Part shown: one piece after another, positions 32,265-45,113 of the stretch
Layout: each line of letters begins with the position of its first letter
How positions within the stretch are numbered: position 1 is the first letter of the stretch
From: Polytrichum commune
Taxonomy: Eukaryota; Streptophyta; Polytrichopsida; Polytrichales; Polytrichaceae
Length of the DNA stretch: 64,000 nt
Assembly: GCA_950295325.1 (NCBI GenBank)
Contig: OX485806.1
Location: 57,469,169 to 57,533,168, forward strand
Reading direction: 5' to 3'
Program-made: the position numbers and the translations under genes
Notes under the pieces: generated by a model
Told to the model about the DNA's origin: nothing
Seen by the model: only the letters and a program-made list of their open reading frames with translations
Databases searched by the model: none

Positions 32265-34105
32265 TTCTCGGATTCCTGCAACCTTTGAGTGGTTCTGATG
32301 CCCCCTCACTCACGAAGATCTGAAGTGTATCAAGTCTTCTTCCCTCCAATTTCTGGAGATTCACTGGTTAGTACTCTCTCTAGGTCGAAGTTGTTGCGGG
32401 AGGTTTCTGATTGCTAGAGTTTGTCATCTCTGTTGCATACACCTTGCTAAAATTTTATATCTGTACAGACAGACTCCTGTGAAGCAAGCATCTATTTTTT
32501 TGCAAACCACTGTATATCGAAGTCAATTTTTTTCTCTGTCACCATCCAGACCGTAAGTAGGTAATTATTTGTCGTCACTTAAAGAACATAAATTTTCTCA
32601 ACTATTATTGAAGCAGACCCCAAAAGAAGAGGTCGGTTCTGCACATATCTTCGTCCCAATAAAATTATGGGCCACATACTTTTTGTAAAGTTCTATAGGG
32701 TTCTGCCATTTGTTCGTCTTTTAAGTTTGACATGAGTAGCATTGCAAATTGATTATCTTTGAGACTGACTTGATAATAAATCTTATGATGTATCTCAGGG
32801 ATTAACCTAAGTAAGAATTACGTGCATTGCTCCACCCGAAAATTGATTGATTGAAAACTTTGGGACATGGTTCGATTGACGTACCAACACAGTGTTCGTC
32901 AACGTCGGATCACGACCTCGACTCTCGATGTGTTGCTGAATGGTTGCCCTGTTCATTGGCCGCCCGCCCCCTTTGCAAACTCTACAGGGGCAGCGATATC
33001 AGGTTACACCCCTCCTCTCTGCCCTTCGATATTCACGTTCACATAGCAGTGTGGCCCTCCTGCCCTCCATCACTCCACTCGTGGCTAACAATGGGTTCAA
33101 ATGAATGCCCTGCATGATTGCATGCGAAGTATTATCATTTGAAAATGAGTCCCTTGTACCTGAAAAGATAAGAACATTAAAAATCATGTTAGTGCACATA
33201 GAAGAAGTACCTGAAATTTGAAAGATCCATGATAAAATCATCCAGCTTGGATGAATGTCACTAATATCTTATCCTTGCTTCATCCACTTTGTGGCGCACT
33301 CAAGTGTGTGGAGACAACTAGGTCCCTGCTCTCGATTGCACAAAGTGAAGGATTGCACAAAGTGAAGCCACGAAGGTGTCCTCTAGTTTGGCATTTCCAT
33401 TTGCTTGCAGACACAGATTCCACTGCCATGGCGGAGAACAAAGAACCAAACACTTACGAAGAGTTACGGGAAGTTAATATCAGGCGAAACAATGAGAAGC
33501 TGCGCTGTTTGGGACTTCTGCCGCTTCACTCATCCAGGTATGTTCCATGAATGCACGCAGTGACGATCTAGCATGAATTGTATGTGTTCTCTTCACCCTC
33601 TTCTACGCATACCCACGGAGTAGGGGATAAGAGGCTGCAAAATACGCACTGTATGGTCCAGTAGTAGAGAGAGGATGACGGTGACTCAACTTGCCTATAA
33701 TTCCGGAAAAGCAATGGCTGGAGGAGCTTCCACCCCCCCTCCCTTCTTGATGAGGTTATGAGAACTAGATAGACTTTTGCGAAACTGGCGAGAACATTTC
33801 ACATTGGATACCAAGTATAGGTTGAATGAGAGAGCTTACACTGCAAATTTCTGAACTTTTCTGCCGTACTTGTCTGAAGTCAGGGGAGTTAGCTGAATGG
33901 AGTCTCTGAGCTTGATTCTCAACAAAGAAGACTATGTAGCAATCTTGTTTTAGCTGTTTTTCTTGGAGGTTCTTGAGAGAATCATCACTTTCTATACTTG
34001 AAGAATATTGCATGTGTGTTGATGCAATGTGAGGTTTACTCTCTAAGCCTGTGTATTGAATCTGTAGTAGACAACCAAGGTACTCTAGACATGTGGCGGA
34101 GACAC
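32265..34105. other. Non-coding spacer between divergent CACTA genes
   Basis: No ORF with a recognisable product. A 99-codon ORF at 33251-33550 has no motif and no consistent splice context. Confidence 0.5.
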
Positions 34106-34830
34106 CATTGTTTACAGAAAGACTTTGCTTCGGGATATGCTGTGAGGTTTTGGTCACATTGGTGTCTGCTGCGATTCCCATGTGAATTTTCTGGCTGGCG
34201 GGAGCTTCCAAACCTTTCTTTGCGGAATCGGCGTCTCTCTTATCTTTGAGCTATGAGCAAAAAGAGAACTCTAGTGTACAGTCTTACATCTTCCACCCAT
34301 GGCGGTATCACTTACGAAGTCAATCTGCAGTAGAAATTCTAGCTTGATCCTGGAAAATCTGGGATACTGAAACCTTTGTCGACGTTATGTCCGGATGCTG
34401 ACTAATCTCGTGACTTGCTTCGGGATATGTTGTGAGGTTTTGGTCGCATCGGTGTCTGGTGTGATTCCCATGTGAATTTGTTGCCTGGCGGGAGCTTCCA
34501 AAATATATTTGTGTTTCTCTTCTCTGAGCAAAGAGAGAACCCTAGTGTGTAATCTTTATCTTCCACCCGTGACGGTATGACTTATGAAGATTATCTTTAT
34601 TGGAATTTCAAGCTTGATCCTGGCACACTGGAATTCTGTAACCTCAGTAGACCTTATGTCTGAATAGTGACTTATCTCACCCTTTGCTTTGGGATATGTC
34701 GTGAGCTTTTGGTCATATTAGTGTCTGTCACATTGGTGTTTTTGTTTAACAGGCGAATCATGTAGAAATTTTCAATCTCGGAGCAATAAGAGAACCCTAC
34801 TATGTAATCTTCTACACATAGTTACAGGCC
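34106..34830. repeat. Tandem repeat, about 280-bp unit, roughly 2.6 copies, upstream of the second CACTA gene
   Basis: Units begin near 34120, 34412 and 34682 with GCTTCGGGATATG..GTGAG.TTTTGGTC and share GATTCCCATGTGAATTT, GGCGGGAGCTTCCAAA, AGAGAACCCTAGTGT and AGCTTGATCCTGG. It sits in the presumed 5' region of the plus-strand gene and could carry repeated regulatory or transposase-binding sites. Confidence 0.8.
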
Positions 34831-35150
34831 ACAGTTTCAGGAACGCATTGTATGCTTCTAACGAGGAGATCTGCATTGTTATAGCTAATGTTGGTGGTAT
34901 CTGTAGGTTGAACAACATAACATCTAACAATTGATATTTCAAGATAAACTCTTTTGTACTGTGAAACTGCGTTTGGCTCTAGTTTCTTTGATGGTACCTT
35001 GCTACTCGGATAACCGTAGTAATTGTAGAGCTCATACATGCACAAACTCCCCACCTCTGGAAGGAACGTATTTGTTAGATAAAAGGCCGATGCGGGCCTG
35101 CCCGGTATTGCGGTGACTCATGACAACTTGTCGAATCTATTTTCCTGGTA

Positions 35151-38100
35151 ATGTTTCCATTTGGTTTGAAATGGGACAGGGAAAATGTAAAGGTTGACGA
35201 TGGAAGCAGACGAGTGAGGAACACCATTGATATTGTGGAATCGCTCACCGAAGGAGGCTTACCGACTCCGAGAAGTTCAAGACTTGTGAGGCATTATTCA
35301 AGATCAGTTCCACACGAGGAGGCGGGGTTATCAGATTCATCTAGTAGTTTGGAGGTATCCTCGTGTTTCACAACTCATTTTGTTTTTTTTCATGGCCTAC
35401 TTGAGTTTGAAATGGCAATGACATTATAATCGTTTTTAAACTTGTAGGCGTCAAAAGGGTACATACCAACAAACTCCAAAATGGTTGTTGCCGAATCATC
35501 TGAGCACATTGACTTGGACACTTCCGACTCCGACAATAGTGTCCATGAGATGACACCTGGCAATTCGATGAGGCATTCACAAATGAGGACAATGCAGACA
35601 CATATTCCTGCAATGTTGGGGACACCATCACCTCAAACTGGCGTTGGTGGCATGCAGTTTCCATCCGAAATTGTGCAAGCCATCTTGCAATCGGCTGCAT
35701 TTTTAACCCAAACTCAACAACAATCTCAGTCTAACTTTACTTCTACGTTTGAGGGCAACACCCCCGGATGGCGGGCTTTGCAGAGCATGGTTGTAAAGGA
35801 CCTACAAGGAGCATCTGTTAGGAGGCCCACATTGGTTGAACTTGCACCATCAAACACTGCCAAAAAACCCAAAAAAAAATCAAAATCATTGAAGGACATG
35901 GCAGTAGCAGCTGGGGAAGATTCTGACTCCCAATTGGAGTATCCTGAATATCCCAATGAAACAACTCAGCAAAGGCATACGCGAATTCGTGCATTGGGTC
36001 GTTACAGGGAAAGAAGAGCCAAAAATTTGAAAGCAGCACGACAATTTGCTGGCCTCAAGGAGCACATTCTGTACATTGATGGAGGTGGTAGGGGGAAAAG
36101 CAAACACAAGCACTGGTGGAAGGCTGCACTTCGGGGGCAGTGTGTGCGACTGGATCCTACAAAGGACCATGTAAAGCACCAACCTAAACCCATAATTGAC
36201 TCAATATGGGAGGCTTTAAACTCGACATGGGAGTTTTCTGGTTTCCCAAGCATGGCAAGGAGGATGTTTGATGGCCAGGTAACCAAATATTTACGGAACA
36301 AGAAAAATATATTAGTTGCCCGGGCCAAAAAGGTCCCCAAAAACCAACCAAATGATGTGGAGGACTTATATTGGTCGAAGATATTGGCTTTGACAAAGGA
36401 CGATGGTTACCGTAGGAGGTCAGAGGAAATGGCATTAAGAAGGCAAGGGAAGTCCACTCGACACGGATTTGAGGAGAACACGATGAAGGTTGACGACATC
36501 GGAATACCATCACGCTCCATTGGGAAGGTGACATCATCATTTAATAAATTGTTCACCCATATGTTGTACCTATATGCACACCTAAGAAAAAAAACAATCC
36601 ATTGTAGTGTCCAGATTGTTGCAATCTTGAAAATGGGCCACGTCCACCTTACTGTTTCTAATCTTCTACAAAATTATATGATGGCAGGAGTGGGGGGAGG
36701 GAACAAGCACACATGCAACAATGTGTGTGGACAAAGATTCCCCATCTATGAGTAGTGACCTCGCGGAGCTTCTGAACATGTAGGAAAAAATAAGTAGCCT
36801 AATAAAAGAGCGAAGGGTAAGAAGGGCTAAACCCCGTCCAGGTTTATAGTAAGCTTTGTGAAATTGGGCCCTCGTGACACTTGGCGTAGGTTTGAACTAG
36901 GCAGTTAAATATGTGTATGGTGATTGTTTAATGCAGAGTGCTATGAGTATGGAACCAACGCCCTTGGAGCACCTCAAAAACACAAAACCCGGGGCCCGAA
37001 ACAAGACGCAACGCAATTTGAGCACTTCATTAGCAGGCAGCTGGATACCTGAGTCACCTGACCTGTCTCATGACATCTCTGGTGATAGCAGTGCCAACAC
37101 TGCTAGCTTGGAGGTGAGAAATTTTGTAGCACGGGTTTCTTTCCCAATGGTAGTTTAGAGGACCTAAGTACCTCCATAGGGACATGTTTAATGTAATGCT
37201 CGTTGGGACTTGTACCATGCCATTGAGATGCATTTGTAAGACAGAGGTCATGCGTGATGGGCACATAGCCATGGACCTCAATGCTAATTTTGCACCTGAC
37301 ATGCATGTGTCTTTCATTGGCAGCATGGGTCAATGGACGAAAGGGAGACGTGTAAGAAAGACAGACATGAGGATTCATTGCCATGCAATGATGATACTGT
37401 CGCATTGGCTGATGAAGTAGTTGAACTGACCCCAGTGGTAGCACTCCCACCCGCGAGTAGAGTAGCAACAACTAATTCTCCAAAGCGTGCAACAGTTCAC
37501 ACAAGCAAAAGTCGAAAGAAAACTCGAGTTGCCCCACCAATCGTGCATCCAAGTGCTAAGAGGAGAGGAGTGGAGGTCACGATCGACCCAATTGTTAACA
37601 CAGAAAACATGATTTCGTCGCCTGCGCGGGTGACCAGACATAGTGCGAAAGCAATGGAGGTAAATGCGAGTGGCAATAAGGGCTCACCGAGTGGGAAGGG
37701 TGGTCCAACTGATGTTGCAAATCAGCCCAACATGCAGCCCCAGGTGGACAACTACCCAGTGAGTATCCTAAAGCAAGTACAACCTACTCCCTCCCCTGTG
37801 ATGAATTATACTAAAACACCTCCAATATAGCTACACTAGATATTGTATTTAGTGTCACCAATTCTATTTCTCGGGGGGGGGGGGGGGCAGTGTGTTAAAA
37901 AGTTAAGGATATAGGTGCGAACAACCACTATTTTATAAGGGGTTATTACTTTCAATTTTTTATTTTTTTTCACATGCTATCATTATATAAATTTCTACTT
38001 TGGGTCAATAGAAAAATGGCTTGCATTACTTATAATTTCAAATTACCTATTATTCCATACCCTATAGTACTTTAAAGATGTCCAGTGCCATTTTTGATAC

Positions 38101-39101
38101 CCTATATTATTCTTAAGCCCAATTATAATTTTTTGCTCCCATGTTTTTAAAATACCCTATCATTTGTTCGCACGTATATTGCTACTCCAACCAATGACTA
38201 CCCCCCCCCGAGTTCTATTTGTCTTTCACAATACTCCCTGTAAACCGCCCATGTAGTGTCACCAACACAAAATGTAAACCTAACATTATTTGTCATTCCT
38301 TGTAATTTTTTTTGGGCATTATAGATTTACAATGTTACAACTACTGTCACTTACTTCGTAATTTTTCATCCAAATCTCAACCATCCATTAAAATTTTCCT
38401 TCCACATTTCAATCATCCATGACATTATTCCATTACATAAATGTTAGGATGCAGAATATACCAAATTTTAGTGTAGTGCTTGAACCAGCATCTTTACGGT
38501 AACGCTATTATCACACACGGTTTGTTAATTACAAAAAATGGGCACGAGAATTCCTATGTAATGCTTGCAATATAACCTTGACATTGGGGGTGTGGGGTGA
38601 GAAGATGAAGGAGTTATCATTCCGTGTCATGTCCAGTTTGAACATCATTGTGGTCGTTAGATCAAAATTTGTTGTAGCTTAACATGACTGTTACTATTCC
38701 TATATCTACAAGTGTGAATACCCTGAATTTGTTCATTTGTACAGAATGGTGATTATTCAGGGCTTGTGGGTTTGGCATCTGCCCATAATGTGATAGACTA
38801 AGAGCTATGGTATATGTGGTTGTACATCGAAACAGGCGATGAGGTGGTCATGTTTTCTTCTGTGCACCCTAGCAATGAAGTTGGGCGGGCAATCGTGATG
38901 GCCAGTGCTGGCTCAAAGTACAAGAAACAGGTTGTACTAAAAGGGTGGTTTGTTGTAAAAGTGAAATCTGTAGTGCCTCAAAATTGCGGAGATCCGTGTC
39001 GTGATCCACCTGGGTGGTATGGCAAAGACAACCCCGAGAGCATTGAGGAGGCAGAAGGCAACACAATTTTGTGGGAGGCAAAGTCTCTTGTAGCAATTTA
39101 G
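35151..39101 (+). pseudogene. Second CACTA protein (Transposase_24/Ptta-like), five exons
   Basis: Exons with matching phase 0: to 35354; 35448-36527; 36937-37113; 37324-37758; 38745-39101. The start is uncertain (first exon opens at or before 35151). Exon 2 is Ser/Gln-rich, then basic: RALGRYRERRAKN, HKHWWKAALRG and an IIDSIWEALNSTW ... MARRMFDGQV region. Exon 4 carries basic SRKKTRVAPP. The last exon ends in a compact domain (GRAIVMAS ... VVKVKSVVP ... SIEEAEGNTILWEAKSLV) like the C-terminal part of plant Ptta/En/Spm proteins. TAA at 38799 interrupts exon 5 (CAA to TAA likely). It probably corresponds to the DNA-binding partner (TNPA-like) of tnp2, transcribed divergently from it, which is unusual. 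Confidence 0.65.
37870..38212. mobile_element. hAT-like MITE (343 bp), target duplication TTCTATTT
   Basis: TTCTATTT lies at 37862-37869 and 38213-38220. The element starts CTCGGGGG and ends CCCCCGAG with long G and C runs. Inner inverted similarity includes GTGCGAACAA on both sides. It is in the last intron of the second CACTA gene. The 8-bp duplication fits hAT. Intron sequence at 38221-38744 holds nothing else I can identify. Confidence 0.78.
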
Positions 39102-39295
39102 AGTGCATCGATGATAGGTTGTGTTTGTTAGTTACGAGTGGAAATTTAAGGCAGGCATTAATAGTCTTGCACTATGTGTTTTTCATGATTTTCAGTGGCA
39201 CCTTCACATGGCGCGCATAGAAGTCTTGTGCCAAAAGTTGTGTTGACCACGGCTATTCTATGGAGTTTGGGAGGCCATAGAGGACACAATGCCGC
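39102..39295. other. CACTA 3' flank up to the gypsy B junction
   Basis: Non-coding. Ends abruptly where the inverted gypsy B tail starts (GCTCCACTAGCCTAACG). No CACTA right terminus is present, so a deletion or rearrangement joined the two. Confidence 0.5.
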
Positions 39296-41639
39296 TCCAC
39301 TAGCCTAACGTGACACATCTAGGCGAGACCTCAACGCTTCCACTAAGTTGTCTCGGTTGCAACTCCGAGATGGCTTTCCATTGTTAAGCCACGCCTCGAT
39401 CGCACGGGGGTGATGCCAAGTCCCGCCCGACTCGGTTCCCACTTTGCTCTTTCGAGACATGGGTTCATGACTCCCATGCGCCAACTCTCGTTAGCTCGCG
39501 GGTAGCACTTTTATGAGCACGCGCCATCACCTTGTCCCCGCCCGGACAAGCCCACAACTAAGAAGTTTTTTGGTTTTATCCAAGGCCCCTCCAAGCCATG
39601 GCCCCAATTACTCGGCTTACCCAACCTCGTTTGGCATGTCTATTCCCCCTCTTCCATTAACCAAGCACAAGTACAAGACTAGGACCTCATCTCATACTTT
39701 TCTCTTTGCACCACTAAAGTTTGGACTTTATTCCCTCAAGCCAAAGAACAAGTGCATGTTGTGGAGCAATTAACCTCGAAGCTATGTTTGCTACTAGAGT
39801 CTCTCCCCCACTAAAGGAGATTGATGTCCTCATCAATGCCTACGCTTCTTTTTATTGGAATGTCTAGCCTTAGTTTCTTCAAAGTGCTTCACCAATTCAT
39901 TGGTGTTGACCATGTTTCTTGCCGCCACCCAAGCGGTTTCTTTCTCATGGTATCCTCACCATTTCACCAAGTATTCCTTTGTACTTTTTCTTTCCTTTTC
40001 ACTTGGGCTTCCTACACTTGAGGATGCCCTCTTACCTCATGTTCCAAATGACGTCCACAAGGTCGGGAGGTGGCCTAATCACTTGCTTGTGATCGGGCCA
40101 CAAGGTGTCGTCCTAAAATGACTTTCGTAATGAGACATGAAATGTCGGATGCACTTTGATCTCCGGCGGTAATTCCAACTTATATATGTCCTTGACCACT
40201 TGTTCCACAATGAGAAACGGAGCTCCAATTTTGGACATGAACTTTGGAGTGAGGCCTTCCGGCTAAGTGAAGTTGTTCACATTCAACAACGCCTTTTGGC
40301 CCACCTCATTCTCCACTTCGCGTCTTCCGGCATTGACTTGCACTCCGTAGCACCTTCGGGCTTTCTCCACCAACAACTTGGTCATCTCCAAGACTTGTTC
40401 ACCATCCTTGGCCAAATCCTCACCATCTTGGTTGAACTCTAGTGTTGAATGTGCCCCCTCGAGAGCTAGGTTAATAGGTTGGAGCGCATCCACTCCATAA
40501 GCCACCACCAAAGACCACCCCTTGGTAGCCAAGTGCGTGGCTACATTGCAATTACACTCCGCTCGACCCACATAGTTCGCCCAATCTCCTTGGTCCGCCC
40601 CCACCAAGTTCCTCAAGTATTGCTTCAAGACTCCATTCACACGCTCTGATTTCCCATTCATTTGGGAATGCAAGGTCGTGCTAAACCTTAGTTTCATTCC
40701 GACCTCCTTAGAGAAATGCATTGAAAATGCACTTGTGAAGTTTGGATCTTGATCCCACACAATTACTCTTGGCAACCCGTGGTGCCTCAACCATCCTTTG
40801 AGAAAAGGCTATGCGGTCTCCAACGCGGTGGCGGTTCCTACAATCGGCACCATGTGTGCCCACTTGGCAAACCGCTCTACCATCAACAAGATGGCATCAT
40901 ACCCATGTGACTCCGGCAAACTTGTGATCAAGTCCATGCACATACCATGCCATGGCGCCAACGGGATAGGCAACGGTTGCAAGAAGCCGCCTTGCTTTTG
41001 GTAAGAGGCTCGGTTCACTTGGCACTTTGATTCAAGCCTTCACAAAGTGGGCTATATCTTCCTTTATGCACCGCCAATGGTACCTCTTTGACACCATTCT
41101 ATGGCGGTTTTTTCTTTCTCCTCTATGGCCGGCAATAGGACCGTCATATTCCTCCTTCAAAACCGATAGCCTCAACTTGCCTTGCGGCACATATACCCGA
41201 CTTTGTTTGCACTTGAACAATCCGTCCACCAAGTTAACCTCTTTGAGCACCTTGCTCTTGCGAACCTCACCTAAAAATTTTTGTGCTTCGGGTAGTTAAT
41301 TTACCCCTCCCATGTCTTGCATCACAAGTTTCCTTTGCCGGCAAACATTAGCCACAAGGTTTGGATGGTTCTCAATGCTTGGAACTCTTCCCGTCTACTT
41401 AGCGCATCCGGCACCACATTTCCACGGTCCGGTTTGTGGATCAAATCCACCTTTGTAAGCGCCAAATTATCATGTCACTGACATGACTTGGCGCTCACTT
41501 GCGGTTGTATATCAAAATACTTTTAGGACACATTGTCCATGTAGACCTATGCTTTGTGCGACCCCAACTAATGTCGCCACATCTTCAAGCAACGCACTAC
41601 GGCAAAGAGCTTCGTTGTCATGAGTTGGTTGTCTTCTTT

Positions 41640-42300
41640 GACAACCATCGAGCTTTATGCTCCCATATGCAATGGCCATCCATCTTACACATAATCCACC
41701 ATTGGCAAAGGCACTCACCCCCGTAAGCACCTCAAAAGGTTTGTCAAACTCCACGAACTTGAGCACGGGCGGCGAAGAGAACTTGCTCTTAAGCTCCCCA
41801 AAGACTTGGTGACAAGGCTAGTCCCACTCTTGGGATAGTCATTTCTTTCACAAGTCGGACAACCATCGAGCTTCATGCTCCCATATGCAATGGCCATTTT
41901 ATTTTTTACATCAACATCCGCCAAATAGAGTCCTTCGCCCCCGTATGCACCTCAAAAGGTATGTCAAACTCCGCGAACTTGAGCACGGGCGGCGAAGAGA
42001 ACTTCGTCTTAAGCTCCCCAATGGCTTGGTGGCACGGCTCATCCCACTCTTGGGATAGCCATTTCTTGTACAAGCCGGACAAGGTTCGACAACCATGAAG
42101 CTTAATGCTCTCATAAGCAATGGTCATCCATCTTGGATCAACATCCGCCAATGATAAAGTCCTTCGTCTCCATGTGCACCTCAAAATGCTTATGAAAACC
42201 CGGAAACTTAACCACATATTGTGAAAGGAACTTGCTCTTGAGCTTCCCAAAGGCTTGGTGACAAGGCTCATCCCACTCTTGGGATAGCCATTTTTTCAAC
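41640..42300 (-). repeat. Tandem triplication of the RT/RNase H linker in gypsy B
   Basis: Three successive segments of about 200-240 bp each carry WLSQEWDEP-like sequence, a GELK..F..PPV.KF block, FEVHTG and an AIAYESIKL block. Gypsy A has this segment once. The outer copies are degraded by frameshifts. Confidence 0.75.
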
Positions 42301-43189
42301 AAATTGACTAAGGTCCTAGCAACCTTAGAAAAACCTCGAATGAAGTGGTGGTAGTAGTTGGCTAGGCCAACAAATGACCTAAGCCATTTTCTTGAGTCAA
42401 GGACCAATTCTCCTTTTGGATGGCCTTGATATTCTTCATGTTTGTCACCAACTTCCTTTGTCACCACATACCTCTAGAACTCAATATCTTGTTGAGCAAA
42501 GTTATTTTCATTTCTTGGCGGTAACTTTTGGGCAACATATTGGTGAATACATCATTGTATCTCCCCAACATCCCACCAAAGTGGTTTAGGGGAGGCCCAT
42601 CTTTCCTAGCCTCCCCATAAGTTCTATCGAGTTGCTCCAATTGAACCACGACTATTATGTTGGCCATTTTTCATTTGGTCCATTAAGACCAAATTCAACT
42701 TGGGTCCTCCTACCATAGGAGTCCTTATCAATTTGAACTTCATCTCTTTGCCATTATGACACATCATAATGCACCGCAAGCACACCGGCTTGCACCTCAC
42801 ATCTCTCATGTGAGTTTCAAAGAAGGTGACCTTTCCAATGACATGCACCTCATTTATTTCACATAGAGTGAAATGTTGACAAAAATCTAATGTCCCACAT
42901 CAAAAGGTTACATGCATCGCCGCCTCCTTTGCTTCATGCGGTTCGCCCTTTGCAAACCGTACTTTGGTGGGCTTGCCGGCTCTACCCGTCCGTGAGCCCC
43001 AACCCCCTTGTGAGCTTTCGGCTCATGAAAGAGTCCGTTGCCTCTTTGACAACTCATGAGACATATCTCCCATTCATTTGAGCCTCAAGGTATACATGAC
43101 TTGGCCTTGGCTTAAGGCTACTAACGTTGGCCACAAAGCCACCATCTAATTCTCCGTCCACCGCAACAATATGTTTTGGCTCGGTCCGC

Positions 43190-43450
43190 AAAGCCAACTT
43201 TTAACATTTCGTCCATGGGACGAATTGGTTTAGTGCCACAAAAGCAATTTCCAATAATTTGTCCACAAAACAAACATGTTTTCCCTTGATAGCACAAAGC
43301 CACCTTCCCACACTCTGTATGCGGCACGAACATGAATTGCCTTGGTAGGACAAACCCACCTTCCAACATTCCGTCCGCGGCATGAGTATGATTTGCCTTG
43401 GAAGCATAAAGCCACCTTTCAACATTCCGTTAGCGGCACCAACATATTTT
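43190..43450 (-). repeat. About 60-bp tandem repeats in the gag region
   Basis: Repeated GAATGTTGGAAGGTGGGTTTGT-like units (about five, degenerate), each with Cys and Gly codons (CWKVGLSYQG, CLFCGQ). They may derive from an expanded zinc-knuckle region, but no full CCHC motif is clear. Confidence 0.55.
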
Positions 43451-44103
43451 GCCTAAGTAAAATGAACCAAACAATTTGCACTCATTTCTTTGGGACCAAC
43501 TTTGGCTAAAGCCACTTGTGGTGATGCGCCGCCAAACTTTTCTTCGGGACCATCGGATTCAATGATCTTGCAAACTTGATGATCCCCACCATGTCCTCAA
43601 GAAGCCTTGGGGACTTAAACAAGGCATCCACCACCCGCTTTTAAACCCCACCTAAAACGATGCATTTCTTAGAAAGCTCGTCCGTTTTAGATGTATCCTT
43701 CATTTGTGCGTTTGAATAGCGCACATAGGCCTTAAGAGGCCCCGGGTGCCTCATTAGCACCAAGTTCATTTCAATATCCGAACCTTCGAAGCATCTCGAA
43801 TTGAAATTTCAATCCAACATTAATACCCTCCAAGGTTTTGGGTGCTTTCGGTATTCTAGGCCCCAAATGTTTTTTGAAGTTTGCGGGAGCCCTTTTCAAA
43901 GCACTCCTCCATTTTCCTTACCAAATCCACCCTCATGCCCACCATTGTCATTAGAACCAATGGTATGGTCAAATTCCACTTGCACATGATCCTTGTTCCA
44001 ATTTGAGCCTCACAACCTTTTGGAAACACCGGGCTCACCATCATAACCCGCATTTTTGATACCCATGTTTCCCTCAAAGTGCTAGCTCAAAAATTGGAAC
44101 CCT

Positions 44104-44115
44104 GCTCTGATACCA
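44104..44115 (-). promoter_or_regulatory. Primer-binding site for initiator Met tRNA
   Basis: TGGTATCAGAGC on the minus strand, 2 nt from the LTR end (GGGTTGCGACA). This is the standard plant retrotransposon primer site and fixes the native orientation of the LTR family. Confidence 0.92.
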
Positions 44116-44117
44116 AG

Positions 44118-45113
44118 TGTCGCAACCCTTGCTAGCCTCCCCTTGACCATCTTGCCCATTTTCAATTCTAGCAAAGGTTACGAGTCGCTAACCCTTCGCA
44201 TACCGCCATGCTAATGGTTAGCTCCTCTAACCCCGGACCATTAGTTCATAGGAGGGGAACCAACCCTCCTACTTTGATTTCGGGACTCACCCCTTTAATC
44301 GGTAACCAACCCCTTTTATCGGTAACCAATCCTTAGATGTGGACTTCCATCCATGGAAGTCCAATCTTATGTTGATCATCGCGTTGCCGGAGCAACACTA
44401 CAACAACCCGAACCATACTACGCAACTATGGCCTCACAATGGGCCAAAGCCCATGGAGGCCGTGCCGTTCGGCCTCGGGTGGGTGAGGCCACACCACCTC
44501 ACCCATATAAGCCTCTAGGACTTCACGCGGGGCCCCTACCCCACCGTCAACCAACCTCTTGTCTCTCTACCAAGAGTTGGGGCCAAGTGGACATTTTCCT
44601 TTAGCCGCTGGGCCTAGAAGCCCCCAGCAGCTTCAGACCATCATAACTTCCTTGTATGATGTCTGATTCCAGAAACCAACCACTCTATCTTCATCTACGC
44701 TTCACGTAGATGCCGATGGACTCCTCACTTGCCCCATTCGGGCAAGTGGTGAGGAAGTTATGCCTGTTTGAACCTTGGCAGTCCCGGGAATCACTCCCAG
44801 GCACTGCTGTAGCAGGGCGCTGTCCCGGGACAGCGCCCCACTCAAATGGCCATAACTCCTAGCTCACACCTCCGATTGAGGTGTTCTTGAGCATTCTAGA
44901 ATCACCACGCCATGAGCTACGCATAGCTCATGGCCTTACCCTTGTGCCTCCTAGTCTTCGTGGATGGGAGGCGTTCCCAACGCCCGAGGACCTCACCCAC
45001 ACTAGGATCACTTGGGCCCTCTCACCAACGGCGCCACAAGTCCCGGGTGTCACTCCGGGGTCCCCCTTGTGCCCATGGTGTTTCGGGCACTCCTCATGGA
45101 GAGGTGCGCGACA
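44118..45113 (-). mobile_element. 5' LTR of gypsy B (996 bp)
   Basis: TGTCGC..GCGACA ends on both strands, followed by the primer site on its 3' side. Its outer side (45114) abuts integrase sequence of gypsy C in opposite orientation, as if element B had inserted into C. No matching target duplication can be checked because B's other end is lost. Confidence 0.88.

Larger units (their letters stand above)
8439..39295. mobile_element. CACTA (En/Spm-type) element, left tip present, right tip lost, MULE nested inside
   Basis: The tip CACTACAAGATAAACAAGGG at 8439 resembles the usual CACTACAAGAAAA end. The tnp2-type transposase (28014-31622, minus) and second protein (35151-39101, plus) lie further right. 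The 9982-27338 MULE is a later insertion with its own 9-bp duplication. The right boundary is set only by the abrupt junction with gypsy B at about 39295; no CTTGTAGTG terminus was found. Assigning 8439-9981 and 27348-39295 to one element is an inference from order and from MULE nesting. Confidence 0.5.
39296..44117 (-). pseudogene. Ty3/gypsy element B (minus strand), 5' LTR to 3' tail, no 3' LTR
   Basis: Reading from 44117 downward: primer site, gag region with Cys-containing repeats (about 43450-43120), a protease-side region (42848-42624), RT C-terminal part (about 42520-42290), RT/RNase H segments, the integrase zinc-binding region (about 41250-41020), the integrase core (AILLMVERFAKWAHMVP at about 40850, then DQDPNFTS and SERVNG near 40750-40650), a GPY/F-like segment at about 40240-40140, and the 3' tail to 39296. 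Like copy A it lacks the RT palm. Multiple frameshifts. The 3' LTR is missing at the junction with CACTA sequence. Confidence 0.8.

Noticed and set aside
33251-33550. 99-codon ORF between CACTA genes
   Set aside because: No motif, no splice context, no repeat in other copies.
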